From the NCBI GenBank assembly GCA_963677915.2, contig CAXXGE010000028.1:124001-188000 (forward strand): DNA of 64,000 nucleotides, written 5' to 3'. Position 1 is the stretch's first letter. The number at the start of each line of letters is the position of its first letter. Of this stretch, positions 46,757 through 55,431 are shown one piece after another. The notes beneath the pieces are model-generated. The model did not search any database. It saw nothing but the letters and a program-made list of their open reading frames with translations, and was not told the DNA's origin. Position numbers and translations under genes: made by a program. Source of the stretch: G963677915 sp963677915 (lineage in GTDB: Bacteria > Bacillota > Clostridia > Lachnospirales > Vallitaleaceae).

Positions 46757-48555
46757 GCATTGGCGAATCAATGGCAGGTTTGAAAAGAACACACAGATGT
46801 ACCGAGGTATCAGAAGCGAATATAGGTGAAAAAGTAACCGTTATGGGCTGGGTGCAAAGAAGACGTGACCTTGGCGGCGTTATCTTCATCGACCTTAGAG
46901 ACAGGACGGGCATCCTTCAGATCGTTTTCGACGTCAGCACAATGGGTGAAGAAAGCTTCATGAAGGCAGAAAAGCTGCGTTCCGAGTACGTGATGGCACT
47001 GGAAGGTGTCGTAGAAAAGCGCGACCCTGAGACAGTGAACAAGAACCTTGAGACGGGTACTATCGAAGTAAGGGCTGAACAGCTGCGCATTCTTTCAGAT
47101 GCCGAAACACCGCCTTTCCAAATCGAGGAAGACAGCGATGTAAGGGAAGAGCTGCGCCTGAAATACAGATACCTGGATCTTAGACGCCCTGACATCCAGA
47201 AGAATATGATCATGCGCCACAAGCTTGCCAATGTGACTAGAAATTACATGAATGAAGCCGGTTTCATTGAAGTAGAGACGCCGATGCTGACCAAGTCGAC
47301 ACCAGAAGGGGCAAGAGACTATCTCGTGCCTAGCCGTGTCCATGAGGGCCAATTCTATGCACTTCCACAATCGCCTCAGCTTTTCAAGCAGCTTTTGATG
47401 CTGTCTGGCATGGACCGTTATTTCCAGATTGCAAAATGCTTCAGGGATGAGGATCTTAGAGCTGACCGTCAGCCGGAATTCACACAGATTGACATGGAGC
47501 TTTCATTTGTAGACGAAGACGATGTCATTGCTGTCAACGAGAAACTGCTTAAAAAGATGTTCAAGGAAGTACTGGATGTGGACGTACAGCTTCCAATCGA
47601 GAGACTGACATATAAAGAGGCGATGGATCGTTTCGGTTCTGACAAGCCGGATACACGATTCGGAATGGAACTTGTAGACGTATCCGATTTGGTTGCCGAC
47701 TGCGGATTCAAGGTGTTTACAGGTGCGGTATCGAGCGGCGGAAGCGTGCGCGGTATCAATGCCAAAGGCTGCGGCGATTTCCCAAGAAGGCAGATCGACG
47801 CCCTTGGAGAATTCGCGCAAATCTGGGGTGCCAAGGGAATGGCATGGATTGTCATCAACGAAGACGGCAGCCTTAAATCGGCTATCACCAAATTCCTTGG
47901 TGACGATGTTGTCGAAAGCATCATCAAGAAGATGGACGGTCAGCCTGGAGACCTTCTGCTGTTCTGCGCAGATAAGAATGACATTGTCTACGATACGCTC
48001 GGCAACCTGCGTCTTGAAGTGGCGAGAAAGACCGATATCCTTAAGAAGGACGAGTTCAAATTCGTATGGGTTACTGAGTTCCCGCTCTTTGAATGGAACG
48101 AGGACCACAAGAGATATGTGGCAAAACACCACCCATTCACAAGCCCGATTGAAGAAGATGTGGCATTGCTTGAAACATCACCTGAGAAAGTACGTGCAAG
48201 GGCTTATGATATCTGCCTTAACGGTAATGAAATCGGAGGCGGTTCCATCAGAATCCACCAGAGAGACCTGCAAAAGAAAATGTTTGAAGCCCTTGGTTTC
48301 ACTGAAGAGGAAGCTGAAGACCAGTTTGGATTCCTGCTCAATGCCTTCCGTTATGGCGTGCCTCCTCATGGCGGTTTGGCTTACGGTCTCGACAGAATCG
48401 CGATGCTGATGGCACAGGCAGACAGTATCCGTGACGTCATTGCATTCCCTAAGATTAAGGATGCATCCTGTCCGATGACACATGCCCCCAGTATTGTTTC
48501 TGAAAAACAGCTGGAAGAACTCAGCCTCAAAGTAGAATCAATAGAATTGGAATAA
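46753..48555 (+). CDS. aspS: Aspartyl-tRNA synthetase
   Basis: A bacterial-type class-II synthetase of 600 aa. An N-terminal OB-fold anticodon domain (VTVMGWVQRRRDLGGVIFIDLRD, shortened here) is followed by motif 1, motif 2 (FRDEDLRADRQPEFTQ), the bacterial GAD insert (about residues 290-420) and motif 3 (GLAYGLDRIAMLM). Its ATG overlaps the hisS stop and has GGAGG upstream. The pair is under one T-box. Whether it is discriminating or also charges tRNA-Asn cannot be judged here. Confidence 0.95.
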   Translation: MSIGESMAGLKRTHRCTEVSEANIGEKVTVMGWVQRRRDLGGVIFIDLRDRTGILQIVFDVSTMGEESFMKAEKLRSEYVMALEGVVEKRDPETVNKNLETGTIEVRAEQLRILSDAETPPFQIEEDSDVREELRLKYRYLDLRRPDIQKNMIMRHKLANVTRNYMNEAGFIEVETPMLTKSTPEGARDYLVPSRVHEGQFYALPQSPQLFKQLLMLSGMDRYFQIAKCFRDEDLRADRQPEFTQIDMELSFVDEDDVIAVNEKLLKKMFKEVLDVDVQLPIERLTYKEAMDRFGSDKPDTRFGMELVDVSDLVADCGFKVFTGAVSSGGSVRGINAKGCGDFPRRQIDALGEFAQIWGAKGMAWIVINEDGSLKSAITKFLGDDVVESIIKKMDGQPGDLLLFCADKNDIVYDTLGNLRLEVARKTDILKKDEFKFVWVTEFPLFEWNEDHKRYVAKHHPFTSPIEEDVALLETSPEKVRARAYDICLNGNEIGGGSIRIHQRDLQKKMFEALGFTEEEAEDQFGFLLNAFRYGVPPHGGLAYGLDRIAMLMAQADSIRDVIAFPKIKDASCPMTHAPSIVSEKQLEELSLKVESIELE

Positions 48556-48576
48556 TTTTCGGATTTTTGATATAAT
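48547..48576 (+). promoter_or_regulatory. Promoter of the TcdA-like gene
   Basis: TTGGAA (48547-48552), an 18-bp spacer and TATAAT (48571-48576), within the aspS 3' end. The expected start of transcription falls at or next to the ATG at 48583. Confidence 0.55.
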
Positions 48577-48582
48577 TAGAGT

Positions 48583-49266
48583 ATGGAAATGGATAGATTT
48601 CAAAGAACAAGGCTCTTGCTTGGCGATGATACCATGAACCTTCTTGCCCAGTCGAAAGTGGCCGTTTTTGGTGTCGGCGGTGTTGGCAGCTATGTTGTGG
48701 AAGCCCTTGGGCGTTCAGGTATCGGCAATCTTCTCCTCGTTGACAAGGATGTTGTCGATGCGACCAACATCAACCGGCAGCTGATTGCCTTGTCGAGTAC
48801 AGTTGGACAACTGAAGGTCGATGTGGCCAAAGCCCGCCTGAAAGATATCAATCCTGATATCGAAGTGGAGGCAAGGGCGGTGTTCTACCTCCCTGAAACA
48901 AAAGGACAAGTAGACTTGTCCGGTTGTGATTATATTGTCGATGCCATAGACAATGTAACTGCCAAACTGATGCTGGTGGCAGAGGCAGAGGCGCTTGGCA
49001 TACCCATTATCTCCAGTCTTGGTACCGGCAACAAGCTTGACAACACGATGTTTGAGGTCACTGACATCAACAAGACAAAGATGTGTCCGCTGGCAAAAGT
49101 TATGCGGAAGGAACTCAAGAAGAGAGGCATAAAGAGTCTGAAGGTCGTTTACTCCCGGGAAGAACCTGTCATCAAGAGAAGGCCGCCTGGTAGCATAGGC
49201 TTTGTGCCCCCTGTAGCTGGCCTGCTGATTGCAGGAGAGGTCGTAAGAGATTTGACGGGAAGGTGA
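48583..49266 (+). CDS. tcdA: tRNA threonylcarbamoyladenosine dehydratase (TcdA/CsdL, ThiF family)
   Basis: An E1-like, ATP-dependent enzyme that cyclises t6A in tRNA. The adenylation Rossmann motif VFGVGGVGSYVVEALGRSG is near residue 28, then LLLVDKDVVDATNINRQ. The C-terminal block PGSIGFVPPVAGLLIAGEVV is typical of TcdA. It is 227 aa, slightly shorter than most. No ribosome site precedes the ATG and the -10 element is only 6 bp away, so the mRNA may be leaderless. Another ThiF-family role is possible but less likely. Confidence 0.82.
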   Translation: MEMDRFQRTRLLLGDDTMNLLAQSKVAVFGVGGVGSYVVEALGRSGIGNLLLVDKDVVDATNINRQLIALSSTVGQLKVDVAKARLKDINPDIEVEARAVFYLPETKGQVDLSGCDYIVDAIDNVTAKLMLVAEAEALGIPIISSLGTGNKLDNTMFEVTDINKTKMCPLAKVMRKELKKRGIKSLKVVYSREEPVIKRRPPGSIGFVPPVAGLLIAGEVVRDLTGR

Positions 49267-49270
49267 TGTT

Positions 49271-49702
49271 ATGTCGGAATTGGGTCAAGTAGTAGAGAAA
49301 AAGGACGGCAGTGTCGTCGTGCTTCTTGAACGCAAAGATGCATGCGGTAAATGCAACGCATGTACTGTAGGTCTTGAAAGCAAGGACATGTTTCTTGAAG
49401 CATTTAACGATTGTGATGCTGAAGAAGGCGATATCGTTGGTATCAGCCTGAACCAGAGCAATTTCCTCAAAGCTGTGGGAATCATGTACATCATCCCGTT
49501 GATTGCTTTGCTGATTGGATTGGCTATTGGCGCGGGCTTAGCAGGTGCTGTCGGTCTCGACAAGGAAATCTCAGCACTGATTTTTGGCTTTGTTTTCCTG
49601 GCTGCGACGTTTTTGACAATTAAGGCCAACGACAAACGTTTCAACAAAAGAAGGTTCAGACCAATAGCAGATACATTGGTCAAAAGAGCAGCAGATATTT
49701 GA
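49271..49702 (+). CDS. SoxR-reducing/RseC family protein
   Basis: A 143-residue membrane protein. An N-terminal domain carries a cysteine set (CGKCNACTVG, residues 25-34) and two hydrophobic segments follow (about residues 73-93 and 98-118). This is the RseC/SoxR-reducing layout, tied in other bacteria to Rnf-dependent electron transfer, but no rnf or soxR genes are seen. AAGGTGATG lies before the start, 4 nt after the tcdA stop, so the two are cotranscribed. Confidence 0.78.
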   Translation: MSELGQVVEKKDGSVVVLLERKDACGKCNACTVGLESKDMFLEAFNDCDAEEGDIVGISLNQSNFLKAVGIMYIIPLIALLIGLAIGAGLAGAVGLDKEISALIFGFVFLAATFLTIKANDKRFNKRRFRPIADTLVKRAADI

Positions 49703-49718
49703 TTCATTAATAGACAAC

Positions 49719-49758
49719 AAAAAAACAGAGTAGGTGTTTCAGCCTACTCTGTTTTTTT
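49719..49758. terminator. Bidirectional terminator
   Basis: AAAAAAACAGAGTAGG pairs perfectly with CCTACTCTGTTTTTTT around an 8-nt loop. It serves the plus-strand RseC-like gene and the minus-strand 114-aa gene, whose stop codon (49739-49741) lies in the loop region. Confidence 0.92.
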
Positions 49759-50083
49759 GATTATGTGAATATTTCTGTGCATTTGTAAGTCGGGTGTTTA
49801 GGTGGTTGGCGATTTCTTTGGCTTCTTCATTCAATAGGTTCTTGAAATGGACAGTATACGCTTCGCCTAGGGACGGACAAAGAATGCGTATGGAACCGCA
49901 TGCAGTATTTGCAGTTTCGCATTGGATTGAAGCGATATCACTATAATAGAGCATTGTATCCTTGTTCCTGCCCATGACGATCATATTGGCCACACCCATA
50001 TGTTTGACTGCTATCCGGTCGATATACACGGTTAGCGAATCTCCCAGCAAGCCATCGAACTCATAAATCAAGCTGCTGTTCAT
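49739..50083 (-). CDS. Hypothetical protein, possible PH-like domain
   Basis: A 114-residue soluble protein with AAGGAGG before its ATG. The alternating beta-type strands and YYSDIASIQCE followed by a late helix (NEEAKEIANHLNTRL) recall small bacterial PH-like domains, but I do not recognise the family firmly. There is no signal peptide. It is a single gene between the shared terminator and glyA, transcribed away from glyA. Confidence 0.6.
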   Translation of the reverse strand: MNSSLIYEFDGLLGDSLTVYIDRIAVKHMGVANMIVMGRNKDTMLYYSDIASIQCETANTACGSIRILCPSLGEAYTVHFKNLLNEEAKEIANHLNTRLTNAQKYSHNQKNRVG

Positions 50084-50167
50084 GACGGATGCCTCCTTAT
50101 TGATTGGATCAGAGGTGCCTCTCCTTATATTCTACCACTTTAAGCGTTAAAAGTACATTATCCGGTG

Positions 50168-50196
50168 TTGAAAGTGATGGGCAACTATGTTATGAT
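50168..50196 (+). promoter_or_regulatory. Predicted SigA promoter of glyA
   Basis: TTGAAA (50168-50173), a 17-bp spacer and TATGAT (50191-50196), 35 bp before the ATG. Confidence 0.65.
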
Positions 50197-50230
50197 AGCG
50201 ATGATATTATGAAATAACGGAGGAAAATCA

Positions 50231-51463
50231 ATGTATTCATTCGATGAAGTGAAAAATCTTGATCCTGTCGTGGCTGAAGCTATGGACAAGGAGCTGGATC
50301 GCCAGAGAAACAATATAGAACTGATTGCTTCAGAAAATTTTGTATCCAAAGCAGTCATGTCTGCCATGGGTACATCTTTGACCAACAAATATGCTGAAGG
50401 TTACCCTGGAAGACGCTACTATGGCGGTTGTGAATTTGTTGACGTCGTTGAAGATTTGGCAATCAACCGCGCTAAGGAGATTTTTGGTGCCGACCATGCC
50501 AACGTCCAGCCTCACTCTGGATCCCAGGCGAACATGGCAGTCTACTTTGCAATGCTGAAGCCGGGAGATACGATTCTTGGTATGAATCTGTCCCATGGTG
50601 GTCACTTGACACACGGCAGCCCGGTCAATATTTCCGGAACATACTTCAACATTGTACCATATGGTGTCAACGAAGAAGGCTATATAGACTATGATACACT
50701 TATGGAACTTGCTAAAGAGCATAAACCCAAGATGGTTATTGCCGGTGCAAGCGCCTATGCCCGAACAATCGATTTCGCAAAATTCCGTGAGATTTGTGAT
50801 GCTGTCGGCGCTTATCTGATGGTCGATATGGCTCATATCGCTGGACTGGTAGCTGCTGGACTTCATCCGAATCCGGTGCCATATGCTGATTTTGTTACAT
50901 CCACAACACATAAAACCCTTCGCGGCCCACGCGGCGGCTTGATTCTTTGCAAGGAAGAATATGCCAAAGCTATTGACAAAGCGATATTCCCTGGCATTCA
51001 AGGCGGACCTTTGATGCATGTGATTGCAGCCAAGGCTGTCAACTTCCATGAAGCACTTCAGCCTGAGTTCAAAACATATCAGGAGCAGGTCATCAAGAAT
51101 GCGAAAGCTTTGGTTGCAGGACTGCAAAAGCGTGGATTCAAGATCGTTTCCGATGGTACTGACAACCACCTGATGCTTGTCGATCTTAGAAACATGAACC
51201 TGACAGGTAAAGTTGCAGAAAAACTACTGGATGAAGTAGGCGTAACCTGCAACAAGAATACAATTCCTTTCGATCCTGAAAGTCCATTTGTAACAAGTGG
51301 TATCCGTCTTGGATCCCCGGCGGTTACATCAAGAGGATTCAAGGAAGAGGAAATGGATCAAGTAGCTGAAGCCATCTTCCTGGCGCTTAGCGACTTCAAC
51401 AACAAGGCTGATGAGGCAAGAGCGATTGTCAAAGCCCTTGTAAGCAAGCATCCGTTGTACTAA
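50231..51463 (+). CDS. glyA: Serine hydroxymethyltransferase
   Basis: A PLP enzyme interconverting serine and glycine with tetrahydrofolate. The PLP lysine lies in TTHKTLRGPRGG near residue 228. Other blocks are ELIASENFVSKAV and NKYAEGYPGRRYYGG. It is 410 aa, the normal length. CGGAGG stands 7 nt before the ATG. It is a single-gene unit with its own promoter and terminator. Confidence 0.97.
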   Translation: MYSFDEVKNLDPVVAEAMDKELDRQRNNIELIASENFVSKAVMSAMGTSLTNKYAEGYPGRRYYGGCEFVDVVEDLAINRAKEIFGADHANVQPHSGSQANMAVYFAMLKPGDTILGMNLSHGGHLTHGSPVNISGTYFNIVPYGVNEEGYIDYDTLMELAKEHKPKMVIAGASAYARTIDFAKFREICDAVGAYLMVDMAHIAGLVAAGLHPNPVPYADFVTSTTHKTLRGPRGGLILCKEEYAKAIDKAIFPGIQGGPLMHVIAAKAVNFHEALQPEFKTYQEQVIKNAKALVAGLQKRGFKIVSDGTDNHLMLVDLRNMNLTGKVAEKLLDEVGVTCNKNTIPFDPESPFVTSGIRLGSPAVTSRGFKEEEMDQVAEAIFLALSDFNNKADEARAIVKALVSKHPLY

Positions 51464-51493
51464 GAGCTGAATAGAATTTATGTAAAAAAAGAG

Positions 51494-51537
51494 AAGCTGT
51501 TGCACCAACTGAAAAAGTCGGTGCAACAGTTTTTTTG
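51494..51537 (+). terminator. Terminator after glyA
   Basis: CTGTTGCACC (51497-51506) pairs with GGTGCAACAG (51520-51529), then TTTTTTT. Confidence 0.9.
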
Positions 51538-51582
51538 AAATCAAACAAGTCCAGCCTTGTCCTTTATAATCTTCTGGACAAC

Positions 51583-51801
51583 CTAAAACTTCTTCTTGAA
51601 TTTGTCCAGTACGTCGCTGGCATCTTCCAAATTCAACTTATGAATCACCGCATCGGCAATCTCCTGCAACTGCCCTTCGGGCAGATCCGCCTTCAGTACT
51701 GATTTAATCGTTTTCACCGGATCTGATAAGAATTCCTTCTTGAAATCCACTTCGCTTTCGGCTCTTGCAAGCAAATCTTGAATAATATCCTTGATATCCA
51801 T
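51583..51801 (-). CDS. Small helical protein of unknown function
   Basis: A 72-residue protein with AGGAGG before its ATG. It is predicted helical and amphipathic, with FKKEFLSDPVKTIKSVL and then DLPEGQLQEIADAVIHKL. The DP...LPEG spacing resembles leader regions of some RiPP precursors, but there are no cysteines, no GG site and no maturation genes nearby. Similar short proteins are common in Clostridia as hypotheticals. No function can be assigned. Confidence 0.65.
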   Translation of the reverse strand: MDIKDIIQDLLARAESEVDFKKEFLSDPVKTIKSVLKADLPEGQLQEIADAVIHKLNLEDASDVLDKFKKKF

Positions 51802-51881
51802 GTGTCGACCTCCTTAAACTAACGTCGGGTTGTTACTGGTTTACGGTGATTACCTCTAATTTAATTGTACCACTTATCATT

Positions 51882-52517
51882 TCAATAACCAAGTTCCTCG
51901 CCAACCAGGATGATTTTTATCCTGCCGGGAGTACCGGTCCTTCGTGTGATGACCGTATTGTTGCAGATACAGTCTTCGCTGTAGCAGTCATGGCATTTTC
52001 CTGTTTTTGCGCAGGGGGTGTTCTTGCTAAGCCTCACCGTATTCGGTGGGGAAGCGAGGTTCTTGACTCTGTTGATGGCTTCGTCTACATTGATGGTCAC
52101 TTTGTTCATGCCTGCAACAACAACAACCTGCTTAGGTCCGAAGATGAGAGCAGCAATCCTATTGCCGTTGCCGTCGATGTTGACAAGCTCGCCTTCAAGG
52201 GTGATGGCATTCGTGCTTGTAAAGTATGTGTCTGCACTAAAAGAGCCTCGGTAAATTTTTGCCACCTCTTCTGGAGTTTCAGCTATAGATCTGTCCAACA
52301 ACTCGATAGACATGTTCCTTAGACCGTCCAGAATGCCGCTGTCAGTCAAAGTCATTGATCCACCGAATGACACAAGGCTATTGTCAGACACAAAGGAGAG
52401 GGCAAGTTCTTTTGCTGCTTTGGCGTCCGGAGCGTAATAGCCTTCGAAGTTTCTTTTTTGCATGGCTTTGATGATAGTTACAGCCTGATTTTCATAAAAT
52501 TTTTTCTTGGATTCCAT
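51882..52517 (-). CDS. LUD-domain protein (LutC/YkgG-like)
   Basis: A 211-residue protein with an LUD (DUF162) domain; relatives take part in lactate oxidation with LutA and LutB, absent here. FGGSMTLTDSGI and NIDGNGNRIAALIFGPKQVVVV are typical blocks. A C-terminal cysteine cluster (CAKTGKCHDCYSEDCICN) could bind an iron-sulfur centre or zinc. The ATG at 52517 follows AAGGAG; the longer frame to 52571 lacks a ribosome site. It is divergent from the calcium ATPase gene. Confidence 0.8.
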   Translation of the reverse strand: MESKKKFYENQAVTIIKAMQKRNFEGYYAPDAKAAKELALSFVSDNSLVSFGGSMTLTDSGILDGLRNMSIELLDRSIAETPEEVAKIYRGSFSADTYFTSTNAITLEGELVNIDGNGNRIAALIFGPKQVVVVAGMNKVTINVDEAINRVKNLASPPNTVRLSKNTPCAKTGKCHDCYSEDCICNNTVITRRTGTPGRIKIILVGEELGY

Positions 52518-52551
52518 CTTAATCTCCTTGTAATCAATTGTCTCTATAATA

Positions 52552-52560
52552 TGATATAAT
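52552..52560 (+). promoter_or_regulatory. Extended -10 promoter of the P-type ATPase gene
   Basis: TGATATAAT (TATAAT 52555-52560) in an AT-rich gap; a second TATAAT lies at 52545-52550. No convincing -35 was found. Confidence 0.45.
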
Positions 52561-52597
52561 AATTGTAACATAATGTAATTATTAAAGGAGGCTATTT

Positions 52598-55222
52598 ATG
52601 GATAAACATGCTTACCAACTGGAAATAACGGAAGTTCTTGATATATTTAAGACGGATGGAGACAGCGGTCTTGAAAGCAGCGATGCGGACAAGCGTCACG
52701 AGGAGCAAGGTCCAAATGCCTTGGAGGAGAAGAAAGGGAAAAGCACCTTGAAAATGGTGATTGAGCAGATTGCGGATTTCATGATTATCATTCTAATTAT
52801 CGCAAGTGCTCTGTCAATCATCGTGGGGGAACTGATTGATGGAATTGTCATTCTTCTCATCGTGGTGCTGAATGCCATTTTGGGTGTCACACAGGAAAAG
52901 AAGGCAGGAGAGGCATTGGCAGCACTGAAAAAGCTCTCAGCGCCCAAAGCCAAGGTCATTAGAAACGGCAGTATTCAGGTTGTGGATGCACCAGAACTGG
53001 TGACGGGAGACGTCGTTAAACTCGAAGCTGGCGATTACGTGCCTGCTGATGTCAGGTTGATCGAAGCTGTTAACCTGAAGATTGATGAATCGGCGCTGAC
53101 CGGTGAATCGGTTCCTGTCGACAAAGTCTGTGAAAGCATTGCAGATGTATCGGTGGTCGGAGACCGTTTGAATATGGGCCATATGAGTACTGTCGTAACC
53201 TATGGGAGAGGTACAGGTGTCGTTACATCCATCGGTATGGGAACCGAAATCGGCAAGATAGCCACCCTTTTGAGCGAGGAGGAAGACAGCAAGACGCCAC
53301 TGCAGGAAAAGCTGACAGGCTTCGGCAAGATGCTTGGCATCGCATGTCTTGTGATCGGTATCATCATTATCATCCTTGGGCTTGTAAGGGAAGATCCTTT
53401 GCTGCTCACATTCATGACAGCTATCTCATTGGCTGTCGCCGCCATCCCGGAAGGAATGCCTGCAGTTGTTACGGTTGTTCTGGCTATCGGGGTTACACGT
53501 ATGGTTAAGCGGAATGTCATCATGAAGAATCTGAGCGCTGTTGAGACACTGGGATCGACAACGGTTATCTGTTCGGATAAAACAGGCACATTAACACAGA
53601 ATAAAATGACAGTCACACATATCTTTTATGATAACAAGGACTGGACACCGGGCAATGAAGAAGAAAAAGAAGCGTTGACGCGGCTGATTGAAGCTGCCGT
53701 GCTATGTAACGACTCAGTTGTATCGGAAGATGGAACGATTGTAGGGGAACCAACAGAAAACGCACTGGCAGAATTGGGTATCAGCTACGGGATTGACCAT
53801 AAGGCGTTTAAGTCAGCTAACAAAAGAGTGGATGAATTCCCCTTTGATTCATCCCGTAAGATGATGTCCACGATGCACGAATCAGAAGACGACTATGTCA
53901 TGTACACAAAAGGTGCACTGGACAACCTGCTACAGCATTGTTCCCATATACTGACGGGCAATGGAGTAGGCTCTCTGGATGAAGGAATGAAACAGGCATT
54001 GCTAGAACAGAACAGTCTGTATGCCGAAAATGCCCTTCGGGTTCTGGGACTTGCCTATAAGGAGGTGTCAGCCAATGCGGATCCGGTTGAAGAGGAGAAG
54101 GAAGGTCTTGTATATTGCGGTATGGTCGGTATGATAGATCCTCCGAGGGACGAGGCAAAAGACGCCATTCAAGTGTGCAAAAAGGCTGGCATGCGTGCGA
54201 TAATGATTACCGGTGACCATATCGTAACGGCTTCGGCCATTGCCAGGGAGCTGGGGATCATAGAAAGCAGCGAACAGGCCCTGGAAGGGAAGGCTATTGA
54301 TGGGATGAGCGATGAGGCATTGTCCGGTAAAGTAGCCGTTACGAATGTATTTGCAAGGGTTTCCCCAGAGCACAAGGTGCGGATCGTGGATGCCTTCAAG
54401 AGAAACGGTGAGATTGCAGCAATGACGGGCGACGGTGTCAATGATGCTCCGGCATTGAAAAGGGCGGACATCGGAGTTGCTATGGGCATCACAGGTACCG
54501 ACGTATCAAAGGAAGCTGCGGATATGGTCTTGACTGACGACAATTTTGCAAGTATTGTTGCAGCAGTTGAAGAAGGGAGGATTATCTACAGCAATATCAG
54601 GAAATTCGTCAGCTATCTTCTTTCATGCAATATTGGTGAAATATTGGTTATATTTGTTGCGATGCTTATCGGATGGCCTGTGCCGCTTCTTCCGATACAG
54701 ATTCTGTGGATCAACCTTCTGACGGATTCATTGCCTGCATTCGCACTGGGCCTTGAAGAAGGAGAGAAGGATATCATGAACTTCCCGCCAAGAGATCCGA
54801 AGGAACCGATTGCCAATAAAAAAATGAGAATATCGATGGCATATCAAAGTATCGCACTTGCTATTGCCGTATTGTCAGCATACCGTCTGGGATTCTATTT
54901 GAGTTCATCGGGTGATAGCGATACAGATCTGGCAGTGGCAAGGACGCTGTGTTTTGCTGCACTTATTCTCGGTGAAATGTTCAGGGCCTATTCAGCAAGG
55001 TCGGAAAACCATTCGCTGTTCAGGATGAAGATTTTTTCAAACAAGTTTCTTAATCTTTCCGTTTTAGGAGCGACAGCCATGCTGATGCTGGTTATCTATG
55101 TGCCTTTCCTTCAGCCATTCTTTAATACAGTATATATTCCGCCATATTATATCGGGATTATAATTGGCTTCAGTCTGCTGCCGATGCTGGCCGGAGAATT
55201 GGCGAAGCTGCATAGTAGGTGA
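52598..55222 (+). CDS. P-type calcium-transporting ATPase
   Basis: An 874-residue P2-type cation pump. An N-terminal cation-ATPase domain precedes the membrane region. The actuator TGES loop is in DESALTGESVPVDK. The phosphorylated Asp is in CSDKTGTLTQNKMT near residue 327, with TM4 VAAIPEGMPA just before. The hinge TGDGVNDAPALK and the TM6 block NLLTDSLPAFALGLE follow. PEGMP and NLLTD fit Ca2+ (or Mn2+) transport of the SERCA/PMR1 type. AAAGGAGG stands before the ATG. Confidence 0.92.
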   Translation: MDKHAYQLEITEVLDIFKTDGDSGLESSDADKRHEEQGPNALEEKKGKSTLKMVIEQIADFMIIILIIASALSIIVGELIDGIVILLIVVLNAILGVTQEKKAGEALAALKKLSAPKAKVIRNGSIQVVDAPELVTGDVVKLEAGDYVPADVRLIEAVNLKIDESALTGESVPVDKVCESIADVSVVGDRLNMGHMSTVVTYGRGTGVVTSIGMGTEIGKIATLLSEEEDSKTPLQEKLTGFGKMLGIACLVIGIIIIILGLVREDPLLLTFMTAISLAVAAIPEGMPAVVTVVLAIGVTRMVKRNVIMKNLSAVETLGSTTVICSDKTGTLTQNKMTVTHIFYDNKDWTPGNEEEKEALTRLIEAAVLCNDSVVSEDGTIVGEPTENALAELGISYGIDHKAFKSANKRVDEFPFDSSRKMMSTMHESEDDYVMYTKGALDNLLQHCSHILTGNGVGSLDEGMKQALLEQNSLYAENALRVLGLAYKEVSANADPVEEEKEGLVYCGMVGMIDPPRDEAKDAIQVCKKAGMRAIMITGDHIVTASAIARELGIIESSEQALEGKAIDGMSDEALSGKVAVTNVFARVSPEHKVRIVDAFKRNGEIAAMTGDGVNDAPALKRADIGVAMGITGTDVSKEAADMVLTDDNFASIVAAVEEGRIIYSNIRKFVSYLLSCNIGEILVIFVAMLIGWPVPLLPIQILWINLLTDSLPAFALGLEEGEKDIMNFPPRDPKEPIANKKMRISMAYQSIALAIAVLSAYRLGFYLSSSGDSDTDLAVARTLCFAALILGEMFRAYSARSENHSLFRMKIFSNKFLNLSVLGATAMLMLVIYVPFLQPFFNTVYIPPYYIGIIIGFSLLPMLAGELAKLHSR

Positions 55223-55320
55223 ATGCTTTGAAAGCCAAGATAGCTCTGTTGATGATTGCCGTGAGATCGCTGCTTATCGGCACGCGTGAATTGCTTGGGA
55301 AAGCGGATAGTAATAAGTAG

Positions 55321-55383
55321 TTGAAAATCGTTATCCCATATGATAAAATGTATACAAAATGTTCACAACTTCTGTGAACATTT
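55321..55383 (+). promoter_or_regulatory. hydE promoter with a perfect palindrome at the transcription start
   Basis: TTGAAA (55321-55326), a 17-bp spacer and TAAAAT (55344-55349). From the expected start, AAATGTTCACA (55357-55367), a 5-nt spacer and TGTGAACATTT (55373-55383) form a perfect inverted repeat with no T run. It may be an operator or a 5' RNA hairpin; the binding protein is unknown. The rest of the 55223-55431 gap holds no gene. Confidence 0.6.
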
Positions 55384-55431
55384 ATGTTAGAATGAACTTG
55401 TTAAAATATTCACGATAATGAGGTGTGCCGA

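Noticed and set aside
55357..55383. Intrinsic terminator after the calcium ATPase gene
   Set aside because: The inverted repeat is not followed by a T run and starts at the expected hydE transcription start.
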